This document shows, piece after piece, positions 11,705 to 23,960 of a stretch of DNA of 64,000 bases. The position numbers were made by a program, and so were the translations under genes. Numbering within the stretch: position 1 is the first letter of the stretch; the number at the start of each line of letters is the position of its first letter. The notes beneath the pieces were generated by a model. That model was not told the DNA's origin. It worked only from the letters and a program-made list of their open reading frames with translations, and made no database searches. Source of the stretch: Stenopsyche tienmushanensis (Eukaryota > Arthropoda > Insecta > Trichoptera > Stenopsychidae); NCBI GenBank assembly GCA_008973525.1, contig WACJ01000529.1, forward strand, positions 1,674,001 through 1,738,000. The letters are read 5' to 3'.

Positions 11705-13369
11705 TTTTGAGCCGGTCTTCGGATATACAAGCTCGAGTAAAAGTTTCGCAATTGGTGTCTCTTTTTGTTTGAAGCTTTAAAATAAACATCTTAAACAAAA
11801 TAGTTACTCTTTTTCAACTATCTTATACCTTTAGATGCCTTTCGATAACTGAAGGGATCACATGAACCATGTGAATCTAAAAGTGTGTTTTAGTTTGCAA
11901 TACGAATTGAATACATTATTTGGTATACTGTTTAAATAATGTTTAACATGATCAATTAATTGATTATATACTCCGTGGAACCTAAGCTAGTATGTTAATG
12001 TCCTATAGATAACCGATTGGTATTAATAGACAAACTGGTTGAAATCTGATGGCCCCTTTGCCGAAGGACTATTGAAGACAACGCCCCCATACCTATTGAC
12101 TACTACCAGAGATATCTTACAAAATACACCTTGCATTACAGTAAATAGGTTGATTAAATCGATTGAATCTGATCGATTATAAACGTAATGGTACTATTCC
12201 CTGAAATAGATGATCTTTGCTATAGTCAAAAGCATTTTAAACGCAAATATATTAAAAGATCTTGTTATTTTTTTAATTTATTAATTAATAAAATATATTA
12301 TTTAAATTAATTTGATCAAATGGATTCAGGGCTTTGCGTATCCATTTATTTCTATTTATAATTCTGTCTCTATTTGTATTTTCTGTATTACCCCAAGGGA
12401 AGAACACCAGTTTTCCAGTTGCAAAATTAAGCCTTCTCATGCATAATAATGACACACATTCAATTAGAATAGCGCTTGCGTCAATTTTAATCAAATAAAT
12501 GAAAAGTGTAGGGTGCATATTTAAGCGCATATATAAGTGGTGCTTAAGACCATTGATACCGACCGTATGTGGAGGATGATAATATGTAAATTATTAAATT
12601 AGGATTCGCCATTTTGTGATTATTTACATCCGTTTGAAAAATAATTGGCTAGAAAATATAAATTGGTCCGTTTTGTATACGCAATCTACGAGGCTTAGCT
12701 ATTTCTTTTCGATTTAAAACCACAAAGTTGAAGCATCAAAAGGCGAGCATAGAAGAATATTATTCCAGTTCAGAAGCGTAAAAGATCTTTAAACACAGTC
12801 TACTGAAGTTTGCAAAGTTTTCCCAACAAAGTTATTGATGGAGAACTGAAACCTAACAAAATGTGCTTCAAAATATATAAATTTAGCTCGCATTCAGAAA
12901 ACCAGAATTCGATGAGTTCAAATTGAAATAAATCATTTAGGATCACAGCATAATTTTGATTAATATGTCTTTTGATATTCACCTGAAATAGATTTCAGAT
13001 ATAAAAATATCCTTAAAATGATTTATTCCCCTTAGTTTCTTAGGACAAGAATGATGGTAACTTTTTGCGTTTCATAATTAAGAGGTATGATGGATCGGCG
13101 TACGTTGGTGGAAAGTCAAAGAACATAAAAAAATCTTATAAAAAGAGGACGGATTGAAACGTTTGATTGATACTGATGGGACTGTTATTTGTGAAAAAAT
13201 GAGCAAGAATAGGGATGAAATTCGGTACGTAAAAAATACAATTTTGCCGCTCATCGCAAACAATCTTCAAGCTTAAATAATATAAATCAAACGGATGAGA
13301 CGTTGAGAAATCCATTCGATTTATGAATTTATTTAAAAAATAGTACTAGGCGAAAAGTGCCTTCGACCC
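11705..13369. other. AT-rich stretch, nothing recognised
   Basis: Open frames on the minus strand at 12285-12530 and 12800-12982 have no recognisable domain. No repeats or RNA genes seen. Confidence 0.45.
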
Positions 13370-13445
13370 CTCCCTTCAAATCGTTTTTGCGTTGTATTTC
13401 GGCAATTTTGCAGGGGCTATAAAAGGTAATGTCTTCAGTCGCGCT
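13370..13445 (+). promoter_or_regulatory. possible TATA promoter
   Basis: A consensus TATAAAAG (13418-13425) sits just after a short GC-rich CAGGGGC, with a CCCCTCCC pyrimidine box about 50 bases upstream. A TCAGTC initiator-like word lies at 13435-13440, only about 19 bases downstream of the TATA start, which is shorter than the usual 25-31. No open frame follows closely, so a real promoter would serve a non-coding RNA or a distant exon. Confidence 0.15.
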
Positions 13446-14279
13446 GAAATTAAGACATTTGATTATCTGATGAATTTTGGATAAGCTTTTACCTTAACGA
13501 TGAACAAATACCATAATCGTTTTGGTTAACGCTGCCGTAAAGTTTTAACCTTAACTTTATTGTTCATAATGCTAAATGTTTGAGAGAAATATGTTTTCAG
13601 TTAATGTTTACGTAGTGCTCTATTTATTTGGATGCTCGAAATTTGAACTTCTTACACAGGTGCTGCAAAAGCTCCAAAGTGCTTATTCATGTTTATTGTA
13701 TTCGAAGATATTGTGCTCTACAATATTTCATTCATAATGTCTGTAAAAAAAAACCATCATAACACAGGAGAATATTAAAACGCATAAGGTTAAATTCCAA
13801 AATTCATATTTTTTTAAAAATATCAATTCAATTTAATTATTTTTGGCCTGGTGTGATTCAAATCTATTACAAATATACTAACCATTTTCTTGATGTTTAA
13901 CATGTGTAATATTTACAGACACTATTTGACATACATTAAGTTGTCAGAAGACACTTTGTGGTAATGTTATAAAAAGGAGTGGATAGGTAAAATAAAAACA
14001 TCATAACATCATCAGAGGAAAAGTTAAATTCTCAATTGAAGAGAAATTATTCAGTTATTTTAAGAAATACATTTAAAATGAAAATCAAACAAAAAGTGTT
14101 CTTTGGCACCTTTGGTAGGTAATAGTATAAATTGAGGACTTGTCACGCTGATTACATAGTATAACAATAATTGTTCATTGATACCATATTTAAAATCATA
14201 AGTCATATCTTATCTAACATTATCATTCAGCCACCTTTTGTTGTGTCAAAGTGCTTCATCAACTATTATTAATTTCCAT
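13446..14279. other. AT-rich stretch, nothing recognised
   Basis: No supported open frame, transposon end or RNA gene. Confidence 0.45.
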
Positions 14280-14650
14280 GTCTTGTTCGGTTCTCAAAGG
14301 CCTATATCGTGCGCCATCCACTCGAGCGCCGCCGAAAGCAATCAACAGCCGATAAGAAGCTGCTATTTTAAACACCGAAAGAAGAGAATGTAAAACGAAT
14401 CGTTTTTTCATTTCCGCTTATAAAGAAAATATTCTTTTCAGGAGTGACTTCAATCATGAATCTTTTGTTGTTCTCCCTCTTGAAATGGGTCGGGCCTTGT
14501 AAAGAAAACAATTCTGACAAAAGGTTGCGGGTTAGCAACAATGCAGCGCATTATGGCAACGTCAAAAAGTCAACGCTACCCGACCACACATGAGCCATTA
14601 TAAATGTAAATAAGGTCCTGTCAAACTGTCTTAACACGTCTAATATGATC
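14280..14650. promoter_or_regulatory. GC-richer non-coding block
   Basis: Two GC-richer patches (14290-14360 and 14480-14640) flank an A-rich middle. Visible words include CACTCGAGCGCCGCC near 14319, GCGCATTATGGC near 14546 and CCATTATAAATGTAAATAAG near 14594, the last with a fork-head-type GTAAATA. No coding frame is maintained across it. Confidence 0.25.
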
Positions 14651-14890
14651 CCACCATAATATTTATATTTACATACTTTCATTGAAAATTTCTACCGCGT
14701 TATAAAGTAAGATAAAATAAGAATCCAATCCAAACAGAGAAGAAATTTTAGATAAAATTTCCATTAAGAATCTAGATTCAGAATTTTACGTAAATGATGA
14801 AGATGACAATGAAACTGACTAAACGATGAGATCCTAAAAAATATTTTAGCATGGAAATATTGGGCATTAATATTTGGGAGGAGATATATT

Positions 14891-14917
14891 AAGGCAGTCC
14901 ATAAGTTCGTGCGCATT
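14891..14917 (+). repeat. mariner-like terminal inverted repeat (5' end)
   Basis: GGCAGTCCATAAGTTCGTGC at 14893-14912, continuing GCATT, resembles the ends of many insect mariner elements, which carry a GTCC-x-x-AAGTTCGTGCG core. A mariner C-terminal coding fragment starts about 40 bases further on in the same orientation. That spacing is explained by an internal deletion of most of the element. I found no matching 3' repeat. Confidence 0.45.
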
Positions 14918-14952
14918 AATAGCATGCATGGGATTCGCTATGACTCGGCTTG

Positions 14953-15170
14953 AACAACGCTTCAAAAAAATAGTGAATTTAATTGGGAGCTTTTGCCGTA
15001 TGCTGCTTACTACCTGGATGTTGCTCTAAGTGATTTTCACTTATTTCGTGCCTTACTTTTTTTTACTATGGAAAAGGTTAAATTCTAAACAGGATGTACA
15101 AAATGAACTTTCAAGTTATTTTGCATCAAAGCCAGTGGGGAATCTGTGGGGATTCATGTTAATATAGGAG
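14953..15170 (+). pseudogene. mariner transposase C-terminal fragment
   Basis: The frame through TGG at 14984 reads WELLPYAAYYLDVALSDFHL then FRAL. This matches the mariner block W-E-x-L-P-H-x-x-Y-S-P-D-L-A-P-S-D-x-H-L-F that carries the third catalytic Asp. The Asp of the SDFHLF segment is still present, but PD has become LD upstream. After a few frame changes a second block at about 15094-15166 reads DVQNELSSYFASKP, matching the family segment with FASK. The frame ends at a TAG near 15166. The first two catalytic residues and the DNA-binding half are missing, so the copy is dead. Confidence 0.75.
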
Positions 15171-15787
15171 CTCGCATGATGTTGAAGAAGTAGAGCCTGG
15201 AAGTTGCAAGACAATACGCTGTTCTTTCTATTCGCTTTTGAAGTCCTTCGAAGCTAGTTGGTTGTTATTGCGATCATTGCACCATTTTTTATTTGGCCAC
15301 TGAATTATATTTGGAAACCTATGCTTCATAATCATGACCTCTTGAGTATCATGAAAATGTTGAATATTTTACACTAACAAAGATCAAAATGTTTTAATTG
15401 TTTTTCTTTCTTTTAAGGACATTCCTCCACGATGTCGCTTGAAAAATAAAGAGTGACAAAATATAGTTAATTTCCTTCCCTCTTCGAAGGCAAGAACCGT
15501 CGTATGCTGTCATTGAGGGCGTAGCCCTACGATCCTGAAGATATGGGCACTGACTGAGAATACTGAGAAATTTCGCCAGAGTTATACGAACCCCCATGGA
15601 AAGATTATGCGAAGAATCTGTCGAGAAAGCGATCGGTTGCTTTTTACACCTTGGAGTAATTCTTCGCTTCAAGCGTGTAAAAAAACATCGCAGCAGCAGA
15701 GGGTTTCAACGCTTTAAAATATAATAAAATATTAATTACGTTAAAACGTTAGAAATGGGTATCCAATCGCGTTTTATTTTTTGACAT
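15171..15787. other. non-coding stretch after the mariner remnant
   Basis: G+C is moderately raised at 15480-15660. A minus-strand open frame (15394-15672, 92 codons) has no recognised domain. I looked for a reverse-complement mariner end here and did not find one. Confidence 0.35.
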
Positions 15788-16267
15788 TTGATAGGTAAAT
15801 TTGATTTAAACTATTACTTCTATCTGATATTTCGAACGTCTTGCCGGTTTTATATTTACGGATTGACTAATGATTTAAAAAGCCTATTTTACATTGCTAC
15901 GCCTATATATACATTTGTCAATGGCTTTCGTTCGATTCTTTATTCCCAGATAATAATTGGTCTACCAAAAAAATCTCTGAGTTGTGGAATTGATGAATAT
16001 TGCAAAAAAATTGCCACGTATTCTCCGGCAATATTTTCTACACTTATACGAAATGTTTTAATCATCTCGAAACGACGAATTTGTAAATATTTAGGCTTTT
16101 ATGAAATACAATTCAAATTCAAATTTATTCTAGTATCAATCAAAATATCAATCACTCACAAAAGCGGAATGGCGGACCTGCAAAGGATAAATAAATACAG
16201 GAAAGGTATTGTTGTGGACTTTCTCCTGTTTGCCTTCGGGCTAAAATGGACCTCACAAAGCACATAG
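15788..16267 (+). other. longest open frame of the window (159 codons), no ATG near its start
   Basis: The frame is open for 159 codons, but its only in-frame ATG lies near the end (at MADLQRINKYRKG). An initiated protein would have only about 32 residues. Composition is rich in Ile, Phe, Lys and Tyr, as expected for translated AT-rich noise, and I recognise no domain. An exon of an unknown gene is possible but not supported by clear splice sites. Confidence 0.12.
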
Positions 16268-18569
16268 CAAAGTCCAGGATCGTCCGATCCGTTCTATATT
16301 ATTTATTATTTTCCTCGCCTAAGACTCTGGTCAAAAGCACATATTTGGTCCCGAATCGAAGGACTACAGCACACATACACATGTACCTATGAGTTTCGAA
16401 AGAGATTGAGAGGATATGGCGACATATGCTGGAAGGATAAGGCTTTGACGTGAGCTGACAAAACTATTCCAAATATTTATACTGACGGCTAACACTTCAC
16501 CATTGTTGTTGACAGGACGGAGATATGAAAAAACAGGACAAGCTCTAAAAAACATCTCCAACACCAAATATTATTTCAAAGCAATTTTTTTATTCGTTGT
16601 CTTAAAAACAATTAAATTTCAACATATCAAATATTGTTCAATTTAAAATTATTTCGCTGTATAAATACAAAAGATTGTCATCGATATTTCACCGTAAATT
16701 TTACTGCCACATAGCAGCCTAACAGATATATTTTTAATAGCTTTCGTCCTTTTAACAGCATCACGTTTCAACCATTTATTCACCGTAAATCCAATAAAAC
16801 CTATCAAAAGCATTCGAATTTTATACTGATGTATTACAAAGTCTAGCACGTATCGATCATGTTTTAATTGAATACGATTCATTTTGCGATCGCATGTGAT
16901 TGTTTAGAATGAAAACAAGCATTTTACATTAAAACTTAATGGAAAATACGCCTCAATGTCATTTATCAGAATTATCTTTATTTTCAGATGTTTCCCATCT
17001 CCGTATTTTTCTTCCCCTTTTCTTAAGACCATGTTTTTACCAAAGCTGACACGAGCTTCTCTACCACTCTTATTTCTATTCACGCAGTACCTTTTTAAAT
17101 GCGTAAGAAAATGTGTATTTATGTTACGTATATTGAAAAAATCAATAGAAAGATTGTTGACTAGGGCTTTCAACACTCTTTCAATAAAAAAAAAATCGGT
17201 TAAAAACAACTTTTTCATAATGTATTACTATCGCAAAAAACTGTGTTAGCGCTATTATAATCAAAATAAAATGAAAATTTCAATCCTTGAATAAAATGTC
17301 TTTGATGCGATTTTTAGCATGAAATATTCCTCAAAATATTTTAAAAGAAAATATGAAAATTCCAACTACTTATTAATTTGTGACCCTCATATCTTTTAAA
17401 ATGCACTCGTTCCAAAGCGTTTCGGTCGCCAATCATAATCCTTAAAAGCAATTTCACGTCAAAGAATTCAATTAATAGATAGCTTCATATATTAAATATC
17501 AGTATATTTTGTAGACAAAACATCAACGATTTTAATTTATTACAAGTCTATAGAAAAAATAGCGACGTGTGATTTATACAAAACGTATATCTATTAAACA
17601 GTTTTTATCAAGACACAGTTAAAGAAACGCGCATTTTTTTACCATTGGAAAGTGAGATATGTTAACTTTTCGCTTTTAAATTATTTTTGAGAAATATTCA
17701 AAACCAAAAATCTATGAAAAATATTTGTCATTCCATGCCATTTGGAATGAAGGTAAACGAACTAACAATACTAGCCATGAGTTAGTACAACAAATAAAAT
17801 AACGATGATTAGAAATTGAAAGACGCTCTTCAAAAGGAAAGATCCTTTTAACTGGATATTGATATTATTAACGGAATCAGATAATTATCAAACAATCGAA
17901 GAATTTAACTTGTTTATCGATGACTTTCGTCATACATTTGAAAAAATCAGATTCTCTAAGAGTTGTCGCTAATCGCATTAAAACAACAGCCAACAATTTG
18001 TATTTCATTATTTTCTTGTACAATAATACAAAAACCGTTTTTTTCTTTGGTTAAGATCGTCTTTAGTAACATTAAGTCGTCATTTATAATTTTAAAAAAC
18101 TCTTCTCTTTAAATGGTTAGAACCCATTCAAACAATATATGAATGAAATAGATAGGTCAAAAAAAAGCAATATTGATAGGGGTTTTTATATTAAATGTTA
18201 AGATATACATAAATTGAACAAAAAAGATGAAACAATTATTATTAAAGAGAATTTACTGGCAAATTTGATTGATATATTTTCACTGCATCATTTAATTTCG
18301 GTAAATCATTTATCTCAAACTAAGATGGCTCTAAATTTCTAGCTTTGAAAATAATAACTACGATCATAAATATTGCACAAAAAAACAAGATTTTTATATA
18401 GTGAAGACGATGAATATGTTCAGGAAAACTTGTGCTTATGCTTATGCTTTGTGCAACAACAACAAAAAGATTGCTCTCATGAAGAGTGTTAATTGAAGTT
18501 TAAAATTAATTTTACTCTTTAATTACTTTACAAAATATAAAACAACACTTAATTAAAATTTATTATTTA
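16268..18569. other. AT-rich stretch, nothing recognised
   Basis: Several overlapping open frames on both strands (16364-17249) are low-complexity shadows. The direct repeat GTGCTTATGCTTATGCTTTG near 18432 is a short local duplication. No transposon ends or RNA genes seen. Confidence 0.45.
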
Positions 18570-19060
18570 ATCAATGCTTTGCAAGTGGTCCATGTCCTGA
18601 TTTCTCGCAAAGGCTTCAACGTTGTGATAATTAATTTGGAACAGGGAAAATCTTATTGGAGGCAGGAAAGGATAAGGGCCGCTCGAGGAATTTCATTACG
18701 ATCTGATCCTCGATGCCAAAATATTTATTTTGCGACCTTTGGCTATAAATCAAAGTCGCATAATGCCGGCCTGGTGAATTTTCGATCACGATATAGAGAG
18801 GATGCCCAATGAAAATGTCGGCGATCGACTAAAAGATATCGTTAGATTTTCTCGTCTTTTTTTCGGTGAAGCCAATAACAATTCAATCTCATCCATCCCA
18901 TGAGCAGCAGCCAGTAACCGGTGCCGGACTTATTGCGTCGCAACGAAATCACATTGATTCATCAATCTCCATATAAACGTAAAGCGACGGTCTTCTATGC
19001 TACTTGTTCACATAGCTTCCATGTTATGTACGTCCATTTATCTACGTGCCGTAGATAGAA
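18570..19060. promoter_or_regulatory. GC-richer non-coding block
   Basis: The block contains a GTGATAATTAATTTGG homeobox-type site near 18614, an ATATTTATTTTGCGAC segment near 18720, a GGCTATAAATC TATA-like word near 18741 and CGGTGCCGG near 18919. A plus-strand frame is open over 18579-18812 without an ATG and without a recognisable domain. Confidence 0.27.
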
Positions 19061-20459
19061 TTCTCCCTATCTGTGTCCCCGAATCAATCCTGATGATATT
19101 TTTTCTTTTGGCTTACACGAAATGCTGCCATGCCAACAAATGACCAATAAAATTGATGACTACGTATAAACGCCGAGGAATAACCTTTATTCTTTTTACA
19201 TCTTTTAAATCGAGTGAAACGTGTCCTTCCTTCCTCAAATATAGCAGTCGGGCATAAAAGAGGCACGATACAAGACAGACAAAAGCATTTAAGGATATAA
19301 AAACCTCTGTAATCAGCTAATAGACTTTTTCCGAGTGTCTGCATAGTCGTAAAACTGCTACTGTAGAGCCTGTCGGGAGACTTTACAAGGCTTTGGTCAT
19401 TTTCACGTAGAAGCCGTAGGGACACGTGACCCGAGACTAATCGGTTTAGAAAAGGACTTTCAGTAAGCTTCTGCTAGAGAAAGGAGGTTTAAGATATAAC
19501 AGACCATAAGCTAAGGATGACCACACAGGAGAGAGATATTGGGACTGTAATTTTGGGCCAAAGGACGTGTCCTCTATCTTTTATGTCTTTTTTAGTTTTT
19601 TTCACTTTCAATTGGTGGTGTTGGCTCTCAGATAGCTCGAGCGAGAAATAATATATATTCAATTTCACAACCTCAAATACATAAAAAATATACGATGGAC
19701 GAATTATTTAATTAAAAATAATATATTCTACAATAAATAAATATACAAAATTATTGATCAATCAAAAAATGGCACATTTGATGTGTAGGCTAAAAAAATA
19801 AAACTTGTTTGCTTTCGATTTGAAGTCAGACGTTGGTGATTGTTTAACAGTTGAAAACTTTAGAATTTTGCACCGTCTAGGGAATGCTCAAAATCTCACG
19901 AAGCGATTGAGTTCCGAAAAATAAGTCTAGAAAAGAGTAGAATTTCTAAAATGATGGTTCCTTCAAAACGTGACATCTTAAAGAGCGTGGTGATAGACGA
20001 CAGAAACAATGGTTTATAAGATCTTTCTCAGCTTTATGTTGCGTTCATCCCATTTATATTTGTTGAACTATACTAGCAACGATTATCAAATCGAAGTATC
20101 CCTGAAGAAGTGATATTTGTTATTTTATCTTATGTATCTGAGATATTACGTTTATTTCGCAACCTCCAAAAAGGCGTCATAACTTTGTAATTTTTCCAGA
20201 GAACTGAATAATTAAAATCATTGTACCGAAACAGTTGATCAAATATTTCAATAGACCATTTTTAACTGTAATTTAATATGAATGATGGAATTTTTCGTTG
20301 CAAAGTAATATTCGCATCAAGGTCGAATGATCATAAATTGCTTAAAAAACGAGAAAAATTGGAAATTATTGAATGGGCGATTTCATGAACAGGAAAAATC
20401 TTTTCAGCACACAAAACCTATAACTACGGCGGTTGCCATTTGTAGAACATTTTTAGCAA
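19061..20459. other. mixed stretch, no supported gene
   Basis: A 113-codon minus-strand open frame (19084-19425) has no ATG at its start and no recognisable domain. From 19640 onward the sequence is strongly AT-rich with nothing that I can name. Confidence 0.4.
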
Positions 20460-21100
20460 TTTAATTTATTCTTTCGCGAAGTGAGGGGAAAACGGTCCCT
20501 TTTCACAGAGCTCCGAATTGAATGCTGGAAATCGTTTTTCATTTAGCACAAAATCGATTACAGACATTGTACGTAGTTTCGATATTAAGCGCGAAAAATA
20601 TATATTTCCATAAATCTTCCCATTTCTCTCGTCTCGATAAATATAACACCATAAATAATTGACAAACACGTAATATTTTTCATTAATTCTATTTCGCAAA
20701 TAATGTGAATGGATGTATGAATGTATCCACCCTAAATTACCACACGCCCTCCTATGCGAGGACGAGGTCTTCCAAAAGGGGAGGATAGAATTCGCCACAA
20801 AACCTAGCGAAGGATGGAGAAGCACTTGGAGAATTCAATCACACAACCTTCAATCTGGCGCTGGAACCTCTTTATTGCTGCCCAAGGCTAGACAATGCGA
20901 AATAAAAGACGCCCTCTTCACCCGGGGGCGCTTTGAGGGACCCATGCGAGGTGAGATACAATAGGCGTCCCTATTTGCTGAACAAATCTCCCCATTTTCA
21001 AATGTAAAACATAACCACGAATAACAAATCGACATGAGCGCGAAAAAAATGCGATTAATAAAAATAATAACACAATGAAATACACAGCTTCCACGGCGAT
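20460..21100. promoter_or_regulatory. GC-rich block with G-rich inverted motif
   Basis: The most GC-rich part, 20710-20960, includes CGCCCTCTTCACCCGGGGGC at 20910-20929 followed by GCT, a short GC stem containing a GGGGGCGCT word that loosely resembles a CTCF-type core. AATAAAAGACG lies just upstream. An ATG-started 83-codon frame (20713-20964, +) overlaps an open minus frame and has no recognisable domain. An insulator or enhancer is inference only. Confidence 0.27.
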
Positions 21101-22294
21101 GAATTTACAACGTAACTAGTGCTTCGCACACGGAATATTTTCCCTCATTTCTACATTCACAGACAGGGCAGGCGTTTGAATGGTTTCTACGAGCCCCAGG
21201 AGGTCCCCGCAATATAAGCTCCCTTCTGAGGCTTCCACGGTAACGGATGCTTGCCTTCGTATTTTCGAAGAGTGTTGTCATATAAATATATATTACGTTT
21301 ATTTTATTATGGTCGTATAATATACGTACTGAGCCTTCGCAAATCTGAAACTTAGTAGTGATACTCATTTGGGCCTAGAGGGCTCGACCTTTCGAAAATA
21401 TCGTAATTGAAAAGTTTTACAGGTCACCAAGATTATTTCTTTGCTACTCAACATTTTTGTCAAACACTCGGTGTGTATTTCCATCATTTTTATCCATATA
21501 TCATTTTTAAAACACTATTCAACACGCAGAACGAGTTGGAGTAAATTTGATAAAATTAGCATATGAGACAACTCAACATTCAGAGGACGTCAGCATCGTT
21601 TTAAACGATAAATATGTAGGGCATTTTATCAAAAGAATAATAAACTAAGGCCTTAATATAGTTCTATTTGTAAAAAGAAATTATTTTCTAATAAATTTTG
21701 AAAATTAAAATATTTGCAATATTTAAGAATTTATCGATCGTATTATTAATTAAATATATAATATATATCACTCGGTAATTAAATTTATTTGTGAACCTTT
21801 GCTTCAATACAATATGGTTTCGATTTATCAAAAAGCTTCAGTATGCAACAAATTTAGCTGGTTGAGATTTAGAAAAGAAAATATAGCTTCGAATTAAGAT
21901 CGTATAACACACATAATTAAATTTATTTCAAAAGTCCATTTTAAAAGAGTGGTTACTGGAGCATGTTTGAATTTCAGTATACATTACTGAAATGGAGAAT
22001 TTCTAAACTATCATGGAATCAAAGAACCATGTCAGGTGTTTGAAACTAAACCACAACGAATCCAATTTGAGAATTAATCTGTTTAGCACCAGGATTTCAA
22101 GACTTATTATATAGACTCTCAAAGTAGTAAACTTGACTGCCAAGAAATCTTTAAGATGAAAAGACAAAAAAATAGTCATATTTATTGGGGTTGTTGAACG
22201 ATCAACTTTTGTCGATTCGTTCTTACATAATGTGTTATTTGCTTGGAACACAATAAAATACCACTTAATATGGATGTATATTTGAATTTTATTA
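21101..22294. other. mixed stretch, no supported gene
   Basis: Moderate G+C at 21110-21260 is followed by AT-rich DNA. Minus-strand open frames at 21105-21368 and 22003-22311 lack known domains. The second runs into the left end of the next transposon. Confidence 0.4.
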
Positions 22295-22469
22295 TTAAGG
22301 CGTCTTCTCAATTTACAAATTTAAAAAAATCGATTTTTATTTTTTTTTAAATTTTGAAAGTACATATCTTCAAAAATGTTATATCGAAATTTCATAAAGA
22401 TCGGACGAGTTTAACTACATTTTTGGGCGACCGTTAGGTGACTACCTGAGAGCACCATGATATTCAGAC

Positions 22470-22603
22470 TCATGGTGCAAGTACAAGAAAGTGGTGAAAA
22501 ACAATCAGAGAGAACTTTTAAACATCTTCCTGCTCTAGCTGAGGATGTTCACGAGGTTTTGAAACCAATTTATGAAGATCTTCGGAGGAAATACTCAAAA
22601 TAA
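22470..22603 (+). pseudogene. Kolobok / Mutator-like transposase fragment
   Basis: A SWCKYKK peptide starts at 22470. In the overlapping frame from the ATG at 22472, the sequence is open for 43 codons and includes KHLPALAEDVHEVLKPIYED. This order is typical of the Mutator-like transposase domain: D-S-W-C-K-W/Y, a variable acidic/basic stretch, then L-P-x-x-V-x-x-x-x-K-P-I-Y-E-D-L. In the family it runs directly into an L-L-x-R-C-x-x-G-x-T-Q-N-x-N-E block. Here the frame stops at TAA 22601-22603 before that block. A one-base shift between the SWCKY part and the rest, plus the stop, shows decay. Confidence 0.75.
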
Positions 22604-22687
22604 CAACGAGTGTTTCAACAGCTGTGTCTGGACAATTTTTCTGCAACCAAAACTTTAAACGCGTTTATCTCAAAACAAGGTTTTTCG

Positions 22688-22999
22688 GTGGCTTGTTGAT
22701 GAAATTTCGGAAACTATCCGGCCGATTATCATGAAATTTGAATGACATATTCTTCATAGTTATGGCTATAGCGCATATTATCAGATTTTCGAAATTTTGA
22801 TTTTAAGTAATTTTTTTTTACAAAAAACAGCAAAAAAAACGCGTTTTTTTATTTTATCGAAAAACGTACGCCATTTTGTTATTTTCGCGAATATCAAAAA
22901 TCTGATGATATGCGCTATAGCCACTGATATACTGAATCTAAAACTGATTTATTTTTTTGTTTCAAATGATCCATCTCGGAGATACTATCAACAAGCCAC
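22688..22999. repeat. internal fold-back (inverted repeat) of the Kolobok element
   Basis: Two perfect arm segments of 13 and 16 bp lie at matching distances around a centre near 22843. The sequence between them on each side (62 and 63 bases) is alignable but diverged. The 3' non-coding segment of the element was therefore probably duplicated in inverted orientation. Confidence 0.75.
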
Positions 23000-23204
23000 G
23001 AGCATAACATTTCTACACGGGTTTTTCGATGCTACTGTTTTATTATAATAATTGTTCAAAAATATAAAAATATTTTTTTTTCATGTACTTAAAAGATGTG
23101 TTTATTACATAAGATCTATTTTATCTCATAATTTTTAGCGAAAATCCTCGAAAAAAATTCCCGAAAATAGCCTATTTTTGAGGCGCCTAAAGTGAGAAGA
23201 CGCC

Positions 23205-23579
23205 TTAATATATTATTTGAATTCTGAAGGATTAATCCTTGAATTAAGCGTGTAAAATAGTTTACAAATAATAAATAATCATAAAATAAAGCAATTTATT
23301 TGTATTATTTAGATACTTTGATGATGATTTCTGGTCTGGTTAGGTCTATAATATACGTCTTCAATAAAATTAATTGAATTCGATCCGAGCTATCTTTCAG
23401 CTTGATCATTAATGAGGATACTGTCGACTTGAAATGCGGTGAACCGTCGTTAATTATAGCGACGTGAAACTGTCAATCCAAGTACGTTAAAATTGCACAG
23501 ATGAATATTGCCATCTTTGGTTTGAGAACAATCAAATTTGTAAAGTGAAAGATTCCTGGAATTTTAACAATTTCAATCT
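23205..23579. other. AT-rich flank of the transposon
   Basis: No open frame or repeat that I can support. A TTAATTATAGCGACG homeobox-type segment occurs near 23451. Confidence 0.4.
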
Positions 23580-23960
23580 AACATTGTCCGAGAGCACTGC
23601 GATTTTCATACAAATTCATGCGCATCAAGGCATGGGGGCGCATTTTCGTTACATCAAAAGAATTCAGGAAATTTCAGCGCTGCAATATTGAAGGTTGAAA
23701 TTTAATCTGTCGAGTGATTAACCCGATGCCGGGCAATGGCGAAAGATTTCAGTGTCGCCATGTTAGCAATGTGGCCTGAGCCGAACTTCCGCTGCCGTAT
23801 CCTTCCCTTTTCCCACTTTCCTTGTCAACGCTGGCGTTCCTCTGTCAATCCATCTTGGGCTATATATCGAACCTGATTGACAAGATTGCTTCGCCACGAC
23901 ATTGATGAATTATTCAAAGGGATATCTGCACCAAGGCTATCGTTTTTAAGCATCAGGTAA
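23580..23960. promoter_or_regulatory. GC-richer non-coding block
   Basis: G+C is high at 23600-23860, including CGATGCCGGGCAATGGCG near 23724 and pyrimidine-rich CCCTTTTCCCACTTTCC near 23805. A TTTCCCAC word there matches one strand of a Su(H)-type site only loosely. No frame stays open. Confidence 0.25.

Larger units (their letters stand above)
22299..23204. mobile_element. Kolobok-type DNA transposon, degenerate, with TTAA target sites
   Basis: The ends are GGCGTCTTCTCA (22299-22310) and its exact reverse complement TGAGAAGACGCC (23193-23204). They are flanked by TTAA at 22295-22298 and 23205-23208, giving a 906-bp element. TTAA duplication is the hallmark of Kolobok and piggyBac. The interior carries remains of a Mutator-like (Kolobok-type) transposase, which decides for Kolobok. 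A fold-back is centred near 22843: GTGGCTTGTTGAT (22688-22700) pairs with 22987-22999, and TGGCTATAGCGCATAT (22763-22778) pairs with 22908-22923. An alternative reading with TA target sites and TTAAGGCGTC ends cannot be excluded. Confidence 0.8.

Noticed and set aside
13418..13440. TATA plus initiator core promoter
   Set aside because: TATA to initiator spacing is about 19 bases instead of roughly 25-31, and no gene follows; listed only as a weak candidate.
15788..16267. 159-codon open frame as a protein-coding gene
   Set aside because: It has no ATG near the start, amino-acid content expected from AT-rich noise, no recognised domain, and no convincing splice sites.
16904..17249. Overlapping open frames of about 100 codons on both strands
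   Set aside because: Both are low-complexity (Phe/Leu/Lys/Arg-rich) translations of the same DNA, typical of chance frames.
19084..19425. 113-codon minus-strand frame as a gene
   Set aside because: It opens without an ATG, has no recognised domain, and no flanking signals were found.
20924..20932. GGGGGCGCT as a CTCF insulator site
   Set aside because: Only a partial match to the core and no supporting second site; kept only as a remark in the block description.
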